64,000 bases of DNA, taken from positions 1,240,001 through 1,304,000 of the forward strand of contig CBDFGO010000003.1 in assembly GCA_965247125.1 (NCBI GenBank), given 5' to 3'. Numbering within the stretch: the first letter of the stretch is position 1; the number at the start of each line of letters is the position of its first letter. This document shows positions 44,998 to 56,151 of this stretch, piece after piece. The stretch comes from CALBJU01 sp965247125. GTDB lineage: Bacteria > Bacteroidota > Rhodothermia > Rhodothermales > UBA10348. A program made the translations under genes and the position numbers. The notes beneath the pieces were generated by a model. That model searched no databases and was not told where the DNA came from. It saw only the letters and a list, made by a program, of their open reading frames with translations.

Positions 44998-45125
44998 AGC
45001 TTTCCAAAACGACGATATTTACGGGCTGTCTTTTCATTCATGCCAGCCTTTGCGGCGGCTGTGGTAAGGGTAGGTTCAGTTTGCATAAGCTTAAAGAGAA
45101 GCCGAACCTGCTGATCGGTGACCAT
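44998..45125 (-). pseudogene. IS21 istA 5' fragment
   Basis: From an ATG at 45125 the minus strand reads MVTDQQVRLLFKLMQTEPTL then AAAKAGMNEKTARKYRRFGKL, the recognisable N-terminal HTH of IS21 IstA. It is cut by the right end of IS3 copy B after about 42 codons. It could be a relic of an IS21 related to the one at 63-64 kb. Confidence 0.75.
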
Positions 45126-45260
45126 CAAAATATTCCCGTTGAATCCGACATGACAAAACAACCGGATCAGGGTAATATTTATTATGAGTCAAACGGTAAA
45201 AATGAGTGTCGGTGTGATCCGTTAATGAATGTCGTCAATCAGTAACCGGCAAGTTTAACC

Positions 45261-45290
45261 TACAAGAGCCCTCCATTTAGGGCTCTTGTA
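45261..45290. terminator. 12-bp perfect stem-loop
   Basis: TACAAGAGCCCT (45261-45272) and AGGGCTCTTGTA (45279-45290) form a perfect 12-bp stem with a 6-base loop. No T-run follows on the plus strand, so a Rho-independent terminator is only possible. The surrounding 45126-45358 holds no gene. Confidence 0.45.
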
Positions 45291-45358
45291 GTGCTAAATA
45301 GTTTAGAGGAACGCCTACTCACGAATTCTCATTCCTCAATACCCGCCATTCCCCTAAA

Positions 45359-45485
45359 CTATAGCCGTGTATCAGGATCAAAAAGTTCGAGGATTTCGGT
45401 GGTGAGAACACCGCTCTTCTTCCACTCACTGTAGTAGCGGTAGCAGATCTTGTGTGATGGATAGTGACCTGGCATGTCTATGCAC
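45359..45485 (-). pseudogene. Fragment of an IS5-like transposase
   Basis: The minus strand from the IS256 edge reads CIDMPGHYPSHKICYRYYSEW then KKSGVLTTEILELFDP and stops near 45359. The pattern YPS-x-(K/T)-x-C-x-R-xx-x-W-xx-SGV resembles the DUF4096 region of IS5-group transposases. It is truncated by IS256 copy B. The family call is tentative. Confidence 0.5.
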
Positions 45486-46869
45486 GAGTTAACCCCGAAA
45501 GTTGTGTACGGGTGAAAAAGGTATAGGCGGCGTATCCTGATGATGATTACGTCATTGTCAATCCGAAGATTGGAGGATACACCGCCCATGAAGACGAATA
45601 ACGCACACGAGAACGAGAACTACAATAGCACAGAGGATGTGTTGACAGAAGTATTGCGAACAGGGGCCGCAAAGATGCTGGCCACAGCCGTTGAGGCCGA
45701 GGTTGAAGCTTTCTGCCAGCGCTACCAGTTCCTGCGCGACGAAGAGAATCGCCACCGCATCGTTCGCAATGGATATCTGCCAGAGAGGAAGATTTTGACT
45801 GGTATCGGGGAGGTCGCTGTAAAGATGCCCCGCATACGCGACCGTACGGGTCGGGGTGAGGATAGAATCGGTTTCCGCAGTTCGATACTACCAGCCTACC
45901 TCCGCAAGAGCCGCTCGCTTGAGGCTCTCATTCCATGGTTGTACCTGAAGGGAGTTTCAACGGGCGGCTTTGAGGCAGCGCTCTCGGCCCTTGTTGGTCC
46001 TGATGCCCCAGGGCTGACCTCCTCGACGATTGCGCGCCTGAAGACGCTTTGGACAAGGGAGCACGAAGACTGGCAAAAGCGGAGCCTGAAGGAGAAGCAC
46101 TACGTCTATTTCTGGGCCGACGGTATTCACGTAAACGTACGCATGGATAAACAGAAACTGTGTCTGCTGGTCGTGATCGGCGCTACGGCCGATGGAAGGA
46201 AGGAGCTTATAGCACTCGAGGACGGCTTTCGCGAGAGCAAGCAGTCGTGGCGAGAGTTGCTCCTGGAGCTGAGGCACCGCGGGCTGGATCAAGGACCGAA
46301 GCTGGCTGTTGCCGATGGAGCCATGGGATTCTGGAGTGCTCTCGCAGAAGTTTATCCCGAGACGCGAGCCGCACGCTGTTGGGTGCACAAGACAGCAAAT
46401 GTGCTCAACCGCCTGCCCAAGTCCGTTCAGAAGAAGGCAAAAGGTCACCTCACGCAGATCTATACAGCAGAAACAAAAAAGCAGGCAGAGAGCGCCCTTC
46501 TGTTTTTCATCAAAGCCTACCAGCAAAAGTATCCGAAAGCAGCAGAGATTCTGGTGAAAGACCGAGAAGAACTGCTCGCTTTTTATGACTTTCCGGCAGA
46601 ACACTGGATCCATCTTCGGAGCACAAATCCGATCGAATCTACGTTCGCGACCGTGCGCCTCAGGACCGCCAAAACGAGGGGATGTCTGAGCCGAGAAACA
46701 GCTCTTGCAATGGCCTTCCGTCTATGTAAAGAGGCTCAGAAGAAGTGGAGGAAACTGAATGCACCGCACCTATTGCAACTTGTAAAAAAAGGAATCAAAT
46801 TCACCGACGGAATTACATCAGAACGACACGCTGCCTAAACCTTCCATACACAACTTTTGGGCATAGCTC
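45486..46869 (+). mobile_element. IS256-family element, copy B
   Basis: Full-length 1384-bp copy with both ends. Its left flank (CTATGCAC) is not repeated on the right, where a truncated IS256 follows directly. The target duplication has been lost. Confidence 0.95.
45588..46838 (+). CDS. IS256-family transposase, copy B
   Basis: This 416-aa mutator-type transposase is the same as copy A as far as I can compare (ADGIHV, ADGAMGFW, NPIEST motifs). The start follows GGAGG. It appears intact and is oriented opposite to copy A. Confidence 0.96.
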   Translation: MKTNNAHENENYNSTEDVLTEVLRTGAAKMLATAVEAEVEAFCQRYQFLRDEENRHRIVRNGYLPERKILTGIGEVAVKMPRIRDRTGRGEDRIGFRSSILPAYLRKSRSLEALIPWLYLKGVSTGGFEAALSALVGPDAPGLTSSTIARLKTLWTREHEDWQKRSLKEKHYVYFWADGIHVNVRMDKQKLCLLVVIGATADGRKELIALEDGFRESKQSWRELLLELRHRGLDQGPKLAVADGAMGFWSALAEVYPETRAARCWVHKTANVLNRLPKSVQKKAKGHLTQIYTAETKKQAESALLFFIKAYQQKYPKAAEILVKDREELLAFYDFPAEHWIHLRSTNPIESTFATVRLRTAKTRGCLSRETALAMAFRLCKEAQKKWRKLNAPHLLQLVKKGIKFTDGITSERHAA

Positions 46870-48106
46870 GAGGATGTGTTGACAGAAGTATTGCGAACAG
46901 GGGCCGCAAAGATGCTGGCCACAGCCGTTGAGGCCGAGGTTGAAGCTTTCTGCCAGCGCTACCAGTTCCTGCGCGACGAAGAGAATCGCCACCGCATCGT
47001 TCGCAATGGATATCTGCCAGAGAGGAAGATTTTGACTGGTATCGGGGAGGTCGCTGTAAAGATGCCCCGCATACGCGACCGTACGGGTCGGGGTGAGGAT
47101 AGAATCGGTTTCCGCAGTTCGATACTACCAGCCTACCTCCGCAAGAGCCGCTCGCTTGAGGCTCTCATTCCATGGTTGTACCTGAAGGGAGTTTCAACGG
47201 GCGGCTTTGAGGCAGCGCTCTCGGCCCTTGTTGGTCCTGATGCCCCAGGGCTGACCTCCTCGACGATTGCGCGCCTGAAGACGCTTTGGACAAGGGAGCA
47301 CGAAGACTGGCAAAAGCGGAGCCTGAAGGAGAAGCACTACGTCTATTTCTGGGCCGACGGTATTCACGTAAACGTACGCATGGATAAACAGAAACTGTGT
47401 CTGCTGGTCGTGATCGGCGCTACGGCCGATGGAAGGAAGGAGCTTATAGCACTCGAGGACGGCTTTCGCGAGAGCAAGCAGTCGTGGCGAGAGTTGCTCC
47501 TGGAGCTGAGGCACCGCGGGCTGGATCAAGGACCGAAGCTGGCTGTTGCCGATGGAGCCATGGGATTCTGGAGTGCTCTCGCAGAAGTTTATCCCGAGAC
47601 GCGAGCCGCACGCTGTTGGGTGCACAAGACAGCAAATGTGCTCAACCGCCTGCCCAAGTCCGTTCAGAAGAAGGCAAAAGGTCACCTCACGCAGATCTAT
47701 ACAGCAGAAACAAAAAAGCAGGCAGAGAGCGCCCTTCTGTTTTTCATCAAAGCCTACCAGCAAAAGTATCCGAAAGCAGCAGAGATTCTGGTGAAAGACC
47801 GAGAAGAACTGCTCGCTTTTTATGACTTTCCGGCAGAACACTGGATCCATCTTCGGAGCACAAATCCGATCGAATCTACGTTCGCGACCGTGCGCCTCAG
47901 GACCGCCAAAACGAGGGGATGTCTGAGCCGAGAAACAGCTCTTGCAATGGCCTTCCGTCTATGTAAAGAGGCTCAGAAGAAGTGGAGGAAACTGAATGCA
48001 CCGCACCTATTGCAACTTGTAAAAAAAGGAATCAAATTCACCGACGGAATTACATCAGAACGACACGCTGCCTAAACCTTCCATACACAACTTTTGGGCA
48101 TAGCTC
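46870..48106 (+). mobile_element. IS256-family element, 5'-truncated copy C
   Basis: It begins GAGGATGTGTTGAC, corresponding to about 145 bp inside the full element, and continues to the normal right end GGGCATAGCTC. It abuts copy B head to tail with no intervening DNA. The left terminal repeat and transposase start are missing. Confidence 0.95.
46876..48075 (+). pseudogene. IS256 transposase lacking its start (copy C)
   Basis: The frame is open from the B/C junction and reads LTEVLRTGAAKML onward to the normal stop. About 20 N-terminal codons and the ribosome-binding site are gone. A TTG at 46876 could in principle start translation. All catalytic motifs remain. Confidence 0.85.
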
Positions 48107-48243
48107 GCTACTTTCGCTTTGAATGTGTTGCTGTGGTTTCTTCTTTTGCGACTCATCGTTTGTAGCCTTTCTTGAGGGTGATAAGATCGCAAGATTCCAC
48201 CTATAATCAGAGCCAGGCTGTCCAGTCAAACGGGACCATCTCT
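48107..48243 (-). mobile_element. IS3-family right-end fragment
   Basis: One hundred thirty-seven bp match the orfA-side end of IS3 copy A, including the orfA start region on the minus strand and the terminus GGACCATCTCT. The rest of that IS3 is absent; the IS256 copies replaced it. The first bases after it (LEIDPVDGNR then TGA on plus) could be the last codons of yet another propeller gene. Beyond 48286 the stretch to the adaptor gene at 48473 shows no gene. Confidence 0.85.
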
Positions 48244-48472
48244 ATTGTCCTTGGAAATCGATCCTGTTGACGGTAATCGTTGAGTTCTAAGACATAGCCC
48301 TACATTTCGATATTATTATGTATCAATAGGCTCATTTTACTACGCGAGGTGTCATTTTTTTCCTAATCTTGTCACATTAAGGGGAAAGTAACTTTAGGTA
48401 ATGTGAATAGACTTTTATCTGACGCTGCTGTAGGTTAATTCCGCTAATCGACCGACCAAATAGAACCGGAAA

Positions 48473-49726
48473 ATGACGCAGACCAGTTCCTGGATTCGCC
48501 ACATACGGACCTGGCATATAGGGGGTGTGCTATTATTTATTGCCGTTTCCGGACTCTCCGTCTACGCCTTCTGGCCCTCTATTGCCGATACGCCCGAAGA
48601 CGAGACCGCTCGTCCGGACGCTGAACGTACGTTTTCTAGAGCCCGTGTGGACGTTTTAGTGCTGAAGCCGTCAGATTTTGTGATTCGAGCCGAGGCAACC
48701 GGTCACCTGACTCCCTGGAGGGAGGCAGAAATCAGCTCCGAGGCAACCGGAATAGTTGTGGCGAGGCCACATGAGGAGGGAACGTTCGTAAGAGCGGGCG
48801 AGCTTCTATTGAGTTTGGAGGACAGAGAACAGGCAATCGCCGTGAGGCAAGCAGAAACGGAAGTTTTGCAGGCGCAAGTAGACTACGCGGGAAGGCTCGC
48901 CGCCGGCGGCAACATCAGCAATGACACAAGCCTCGTCGCCCTTGCCCGCGTCGACCTGGAAAGAGCTACAAACGGATATAATTCGGATATAATCACAGAG
49001 TCAGAACTTCGGGTTATTCGAAGAAAGTTCGAAGCGGCTGTGCTCCGAAGTGGGGTACGCCGAGATGAAGTAGAAGCGGTAGTGACCGGTCTTACGCAGG
49101 CCGAGCAGCGGCTAGATCGGGCGCGATTACTTGCTTCTCGCATGCAGGTAAAAGCCCCGATCAGGGGTCGAATCGCCGAGCTGAAAACCGAAGTCGGCCA
49201 AAGAGTGACTATCGGGCAGGTCGTGATGAGTTTACTGGATGACTCGAGGATGAAAGTTGATGTCAACGTTCTGGAATCAGACCTCCTGGGCCTCGCGACC
49301 GGTGCAACGGCGAGGGTCCGCATTCCCGCACTCGCAGACTCGGTTATCGAAGGCCGGATATTTTCGATCAATCCGATGGTGGATCCGGCGACAGGTACAG
49401 GCAGAGTGACCGTTTCCATCAACAATCCATTGGGAGAGTTGATATCTGGACTGTTTGCCTATATCGAACTCGAGGCGGACCGCATCTCAGAACGACTGAT
49501 TGTGCCAGCAGAGGCGGTGCTGGTTCGCCAGGGGCGAGATCTTGTGTTCGTCGTCGAAGATGGACGGGCCCAGTGGACCTACGTGACAGTCGGACGCCGA
49601 TCAGGTGACCATGTTGAAATTATTGAGCACCTGGCAGCTGGTGATTCAGTAGCTGTGGCGGGCCACCACGCGCTATCTCACGATGCAAGGGTTCAGGTTG
49701 GAAGCGTGGTTGAGGCGAGCAATTGA
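48473..49726 (+). CDS. RND periplasmic adaptor (operon 2)
   Basis: This 417-aa membrane fusion protein is a clear paralogue of the one at 40859. It has one N-terminal helix (IGGVLLFIAVSGLSVYAFW), lipoyl halves (ATGHLTPWREAEISSEATGI and MQVKAPIRGRIAEL), a coiled-coil hairpin and a C-terminal barrel (INPMVDPATGTGRVTVSI). The frame is intact, unlike the two pump genes after it. Its stop overlaps the TTG start of the first pump. The promoter probably lies in 48290-48470; none is obvious to me. Confidence 0.92.
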   Translation: MTQTSSWIRHIRTWHIGGVLLFIAVSGLSVYAFWPSIADTPEDETARPDAERTFSRARVDVLVLKPSDFVIRAEATGHLTPWREAEISSEATGIVVARPHEEGTFVRAGELLLSLEDREQAIAVRQAETEVLQAQVDYAGRLAAGGNISNDTSLVALARVDLERATNGYNSDIITESELRVIRRKFEAAVLRSGVRRDEVEAVVTGLTQAEQRLDRARLLASRMQVKAPIRGRIAELKTEVGQRVTIGQVVMSLLDDSRMKVDVNVLESDLLGLATGATARVRIPALADSVIEGRIFSINPMVDPATGTGRVTVSINNPLGELISGLFAYIELEADRISERLIVPAEAVLVRQGRDLVFVVEDGRAQWTYVTVGRRSGDHVEIIEHLAAGDSVAVAGHHALSHDARVQVGSVVEASN

Positions 49727-52700
49727 GGGGGCTTATCAGAAGCTGTTTTAACCGGCCGGTTACTGTTACAGCATTCTATTTGCTGGTAACCGTAATGGCG
49801 GTGACGGCATATATCCGCCTTCCTGTGGCCCTCCTGCCTGATCTTCGCTATCCATCGTTGGTTGTGTGGACACCGTATCCCGACGTCCCTCCTGAACGGG
49901 TAGAGAGGGCGATTGTCCAGCGCATTGAAGAAGCCGTGAGTGGCACACAAGGGCTCCAGAAACTGACCTCGCGTAGTATGCTCGGCGGGAGCATGGTCCG
50001 TTTGGATTTTGGTTGGAATACAAATTTGGACCTCGCAATGCTCGACGTTCGCGAGCAACTTGACCGCCTGGGAGATACCCTTCCATTGGAGTCAGATCGG
50101 CCTATAGTGCTGCGCATCGACCCCAACGACAAGCCGATCATTATATTGGCGCTTTCTGAAGCTGGAGAAAGAGCAGATCCTGACAATCGCTCCGATCTTG
50201 CGGGGCTGAAACGCCTGGGCCGAGAGGTTATCGCCCGTCGTATCGAGCAGCTTCGGGACGTGGCACGCGTGATCGTGACAGGTGGATACGATCGGCAGAT
50301 TGATGTCATTCTAGACCCAGCGAAACTGGCGACCCACAAAATTGACATTTCGCGTATAGGTGGGGCACTGCGCTCGGCGAACATCGCGCAGTCTGGCGGC
50401 TCCATCAGACGCGGCCCTTTCCGGTACGCCGTTGAAATAACAGGAGAGTTCGAAGGGGTCTCCGTGACATCGCAGAATCGGTCGTGGCTTGGCGTGGCGA
50501 TACGCCCATCAGGCTCAAAGAATTGGCAGAAGTCCGTGAAGGGGTGGACGAGAGACGAGGCCTCGTCAGGTACGACGGCAGTGAAACATTAATGCTCCTC
50601 GTTGAGCGACGTCCCGATGCTAACACGGTTCGTGCGTCTCAAGAGATTCGACTCGCACTAGATGATCTTCAGGAAGAACTTCAGTCTGTCCGCCTGGACG
50701 TGGTGGTGGACGAGAGCACATTCATCGAGGAAGCCATCACCGGTCTCACCCAAGCTGTCCTTTTTGGTGGATTGCTGGCCCTGGTCGTGCTTCTACTTTT
50801 TTTGAGGAGAAAACGGGCCCTCCTGGCCGTGTCTGTCGCTGTTCCACTCTCGCTGGGTATCTCCCTCATCATGTTTGATTTCCTCAACATCACGTTCAAT
50901 CTCATCTCGCTTACCGGTTTGGCTCTTGGGGTGGGCTTGCTGGTTGATAACGCCATCATAGTGGTCGAAAACATCGCCCGATTACGGGAATCTGGCCTGT
51001 CAGAAAGAGAGGCGGGAATCGAGGGGGCGAGCGAGGTTGCCGGAGCAATCACTGCGAGTACACTCACCACAGTTGCGGTTTTTTTACCTCTCACATTCGT
51101 GGAAGGCCTCGCGGGTCGCCTCTTCCTGGATCAGTCCCTGGCGGTCGTTTCCTCCCTCCTTGCCTCTCTCCTCGTTGGGCTCACGGTCGTCCCACTAATT
51201 GTTGCCTACAAGAAGGTCCCCTCTGCCAGAAGTGAATCCCCTCACAGTCGAACAGATGGACGCGTAGTTAGAGCGTATGAGCGAGGGCTCGCGTGGTCGC
51301 TCGATCATCGATCCTCGATCGTTCTAGCTACGGTATTCCTCTTACTCATCGCCGCTGCTGCGGGGCAACGACTTCCGAGAGAAGTCGTGCCTCAGACAAA
51401 TCAGGGGCGAATTTCTGTGCATCTGGCGCTTCCAGCCGATGCCGACCTCACGCTGGTCTCTAATCGAGCGGCTATCGTCGAGGGAGCTCTCTGGGAGCAT
51501 CCTGGTGTCGAGCACATCCTTTCAGATCTTGGAGAGCGCGACGAATCTCGGCTTCAGGTTGATCCGCGACCTCCATACGAAGGTGAGCTACTGTTGCTGC
51601 TTGGTAAGAACACGTCGCCCGTTGATCTTCAGAGATATATCGGTTCGATCTCAATACCCGCTGACGTTGCGATCGAGTCCAAGCCCGTGCGGACACAGCT
51701 TGAATCTCTTCTCTCGAGTGAAGAATCCGATCTGTTTATCGACTTGATCGTCGAGCGGCGGGAGCTCGGCGCCCCTGTTCTTGAACGGGTACTTGCAGAG
51801 CTTCAAAATACACCCGAACTCACCAACGTTCGCCCCTCAGATGATTTCGAGGTGCCCGCGTCTCGAATGTCGTTTGATCAGGAGTCGATGTCTCGGTTCG
51901 GTGTCACAGAAAATCAGATTACGACTTTTCTTGAAGCTGCTGCGCGCGGAAACCACGTAACCGACCTGAGGTCGATCAACGAAGATGTTCCAATTCTGCT
52001 TCGCACGATAGGCGTATCAACCGTAGAAAGCTTGCTTGGGTAGACAATTCCGACGCGTTCCGGACTGAAGCCCCTACGCTCCTTCGTAGACGCTGAATAC
52101 ATACTCCTTCCGGCTTCGCTCATGCGGGCTGATCAAATCCCCATACTTCGAATACTGGCTGACATCGCTCCTGGATCAGACCTCAGAGCGGCTACAGAAG
52201 CAGCAGAATCTCTTTCCAGACCGCTTCTGCCATTTGATGTGAGGCTCCGCATTGGTGGAGCCAATGAGGCGTTTCGGAGCAGTCTCGACGCGGTGATGTG
52301 GAGTTTCCTCTTTTCAATCCTTCTGGTCTATCTGATTCTCGCCGCTCAGTTCGAGAGCCTCGTGCAGCCATTAGTGGTGTTGTTGACTGTTCCCCTGGCT
52401 GTGGCGGGGGTAGCCATCATCCTCGCAGCAGCGGGACAATCGATAAATCTGATGAGTCTTACGGGGAGCGTGGTTTTGATTGGAATTGTGGTAAATGACG
52501 CGATCGTCAAGGTTGACTTCATCAATCAGCGTCGTGCAGCCGGCGTTTCCAAGCGGGTTGCCATCCTCGAGGCGGGCCGAGATCGATTGCGCCCCATCAT
52601 CATGACGACCATTACAACTGTTTTCGGACTTCTACCGCTCGCACTAGGAATCGGACCCGGAGCTGAATTGCGTGCTCCCATGGCCATTGCCATCGCCGGA

Positions 52701-52784
52701 GGACTTACCGCTGCGACGTTGCTGACTCTAATTGTTGTACCTGTCTTTTATTCTCTCGCCGTTCGCGAGCGGCTGGCCTCATGA
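49723..52784 (+). pseudogene. RND efflux permease, first subunit (operon 2), inactivated
   Basis: The gene starts with the same TTGA overlap as operon 1. Around 50460-50470 an extra TC (GGGGTCTCCGTGAC) shifts the frame: GEFEGV should continue RDIAESVVAW, as the +2 frame does. The restored frame runs to TAG at 52041-52043, where the paralogue has Gln (LLGQSIP). After it the same frame continues (PLRSFVDAEYILLPASLM) to 52784. All domains of a full RND pump are otherwise present (LLVDNAIIVVENI, GIVVNDAIVKVDF). Two independent lesions argue for real decay. Confidence 0.9.
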
Positions 52785-55700
52785 GGCCAGCCACTCAACA
52801 TGTGCCGCACTGGTTCGAGGTCTGGCTTCGCCGCCCGGTGGGCGTATTGGCTTGGTCAGTAGCCATTCTGATTACAGGAACGTGGGCCGTCACAAACGTT
52901 CCACTTGAATGGGCCCCCCAGATCGAGCTGCAGCGGATCACCATATCCGCAAGCTGGCCTGGTGCGTCTCCCCGTTCTGTCGAAAGATATGTGACTGCGC
53001 CCATAGAGCGAGCCGTTCAGCGCGTTCCGGGCACAGAAAAGATCGAAAGTTATTCACGCGAAAATTCGAGCAGTGTCACGGTCTCGATTCACGAAGACAC
53101 GCACCTCGGCCTGTATGTCGCTCAGGTAAACGAGCAGCTCACGTTACTTCGCGATGGACTTCCCGACCGGGTGAACCCGAGGCTTACCAAGCAAATACCC
53201 GAAGAGTTGAAGGATGAACAGGGCTTTATCAGCATTCAACTCGTCGGCCCCATGCTCTCAGATGAACTGCGTAAATATGCCGAGCGGGTCATTAAGCCCA
53301 AACTGCTAAGTATCTCGGGAATCGCTGAAATCGAGGTATTGGGAGGCACTGTGAGAGAAATCCTCATAACACTCGATCCGAACAAGCTGTCTGCGTACGG
53401 AATTGGACCAGATGATGTAACGCGACGGGTGCGCGCTGTCCTGGGCGACGCCGCGTACGGACGATTGAGAGCCAAAGGCAAGTCCGCCCTCCTGTTTAGA
53501 TCTGCTGTCGCTGAGTCACGGGAGTTGGGAGACGTCGTCCTGGCAGAACGAAGGGTGGGCCGAGACCGCATCGTACTGACTGACGTTGCCAGTCTCGAAT
53601 CGGGCCCTGCTCCTCTTCGTGGCATCAGCCGAATTGATGGCGAGCCCGTGATAACGCTCCGCATTGATCGTGCTCGGGCAAGCCATATGATCGACGTTGC
53701 TGAGGCCGTTCACGGCACCGTTGCTGAGCTACGATTAGCACTACCGGAAGGCTCCCGACTACTTGTGGTCGATGATCGAAGCGAAGAGATTCGGCGGCAG
53801 CTTGACGACTTGAAAAGGCGTGGTGGTTTGGGTCTCGTACTGGTTGGTTTCGTATTGCTTTTCATGCTGCGAAGCGTACGAGCAACCTTGGTCGTCATCT
53901 TCAGCGTAGGCGTATCCCTCAGCATGGCGTTCTTACTTCTCGGGCCGCTCGGTCTCACGCTAAACCTGCTCACAATTGCCGGCCTTGTCCTCGTTTTTGG
54001 GCTGCTCGTGGACAATGCCGTCGTCGTCGTGGAGCAACTCCTCCTCAGGCGAGACGAGGGAGCTGAATGGGCCGCCCTACGCGCGGTTTGGCTTCCCCTC
54101 GTAGGGGGAACAGCCAGTACGATTGTGGTCATGCTCCCTCTCATCTACCTGAGTGGCGAACTTCAGGACTTGTTTCTTCCTTTCGGAATCCTGGTAGCGC
54201 TCACGATGACTGCCTCTCTGGTGACAGCCGCCCTCGTGGTGCCTGTGGCGGCGCGATTTTTACCGAAACACCGGCCGACCGACGTGAGAAAAAGACGCCT
54301 CAGAAAGATCATTTCGTTTCCGTACCTGCTCGCTGCTCGATTCCCAAAATCCACGCTGGCGGCCCTCATTCTATTATTGGGTCTTCCGGTCTGGAAGATT
54401 CCCAACCATCTGGCTGCTCCAAATCGAAGAGACGCAGATCCTGATGCCCCATCCGTTCGCCTGGCAGTCCTGTACAACGAAGTGATGGGTTCGGAGTCCG
54501 TTGAAATGGTACGCGAGTGGGTCGATCCGGCGACGGGCGGCGTAATGAGGAAGTTTCTGCGCGAAATCACATTCGGTGCAAGGTGGTCATGGAGCACGCG
54601 TCAAGAAGTTCGGGTCAGCATGAGCTTCCCGCCCGGCCATCCCATAGAACGAGCGGACTCCCTCATGACGAGGTTCGAGCAAACCGCTCTCGCCTCGCCC
54701 TCAGTCTACAGAACAATTCTGGACGTGCGCGAAGACCGGGCAAGTCTTCGCGTTCAGATTCATGATCACGCTCTCACAACAGCCGAGCCGTATCAGATGC
54801 GGGAGCGTCTCATTTCTCAAGCTGTCAACATCGGTGGTTTGTACATATCCGTCTCAGGCCTCGTTCAAGACGGCTATTTCAGTGGAGTGGGTGGTGGCAT
54901 CAGCGGAATCACTCTGGAGGCCGTCGGTACTAACTATGAGGATCTGAACGAATTGATCGAGGACTTCACCCGGCATCTCCGGGGCCGAAGCAGACGCGTC
55001 GCATCGGTTGATCCCAACGCAAGTCGCTTCGGCAGATTTCAGCAGCCGAGGCAGGTGCTAAGATTCGAATGGGATTCCGATTCGGAGGCCCGAAGCCACG
55101 TAACCGCTTCACAGGTCGCGGGCGCAATGGCCCCCATCTTTAGGACTCGATTCCCGCTCCGCCATTCTGACATCGATGGAGAAGTTCAGATTCCCATCCG
55201 CCCCATCGTTGCAGGCGCCGACTATGCAGATATTGACCGCATTTCCGAGCAGCCACTGTTGATCAACGATAGCCTCGCAATTCAACTTTCGAGTTTATCC
55301 GACTACATGATTGAGGAACGCCCATCAAGCATTCAACGGGAAGATCAGCAGTACAAGCGCTTCATTTCAGTCGATTTTCGCGGCCCCTCTCAAATGGCAA
55401 ATGAATTCATCGAACGAGAGCTTGAGGCTTTCGCCACTCCGGTCGGCTACGAAATAAGAAAAGGACGATTTTCGTTTTTTACAGACGAAGTTAAAAAGGC
55501 ATTTGGTTGAATCGTCTTCACAACGATACTTCTGGTGTTTCTTGTAACCGCCGCCGTATTCGAGTCCTGGAAACTGCCTCTTATTGTACTGTTGAGCGTG
55601 CCCATGGCGGCGGTCGGAGTTGCGGCCGTATTTATCTGGACTGGCGCCAACTTTGCAGAAGGCGCCTTCATCGGGACCATTTTGATGATAGGAATTGCGG

Positions 55701-55984
55701 TCAACGATAGCATTCTTCTTGCCGATCGATACCGCCAGCTCTCTCTTCTTCGACCGCTATCGGACCGATCTCTCCTAATGCGACTGGCGGTTCGGGAGAG
55801 GCTCCGCCCGATGGTCACGACCACACTCACCTCGGTAGTTGCCATGCTCCCGATGATTGTCTTTCCTGACGATTCTGACTTCTGGATGGGGCTCGCTGTC
55901 ACCGTAATTGGTGGACTCACCGCTTCTACCCTGCTCGCCCCGATTGTTAGCACGGCCGCAGTTAAAACATTCTCGAGTTCATAA
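52781..55984 (+). pseudogene. RND efflux permease, second subunit (operon 2), inactivated
   Basis: ATG overlaps the previous stop (ATGA). The frame is open for 909 codons, then TGA at 55508-55510 replaces the Trp found in the paralogue (KKAFGW), and the same frame continues (VFLVTAAVFESWKLP) to 55984. The last 150 residues, including helix 10 (GIAVNDSILL) and the final membrane helices, would be lost. The rest has normal motifs (SASWPGASPRSVERY, LLVDNAVVVVEQ). With the lesions in the first subunit, operon 2 is very probably dead, leaving only the adaptor intact. Confidence 0.9.
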
Positions 55985-56151
55985 TTTATCTCGACCCGTT
56001 TTCGCTACTAAGGCGTAATCATCGTAAGATAAGGGCTCCATTTGTGTATCATATCTGTTCTCGCAGTTATGATCGCACGTCCTTCCATTCGACAGATTGG
56101 AAGCTAGCAACAAGACCTTTCAGGCTGATCTGCATGGTGCAAGAGCGGCAT

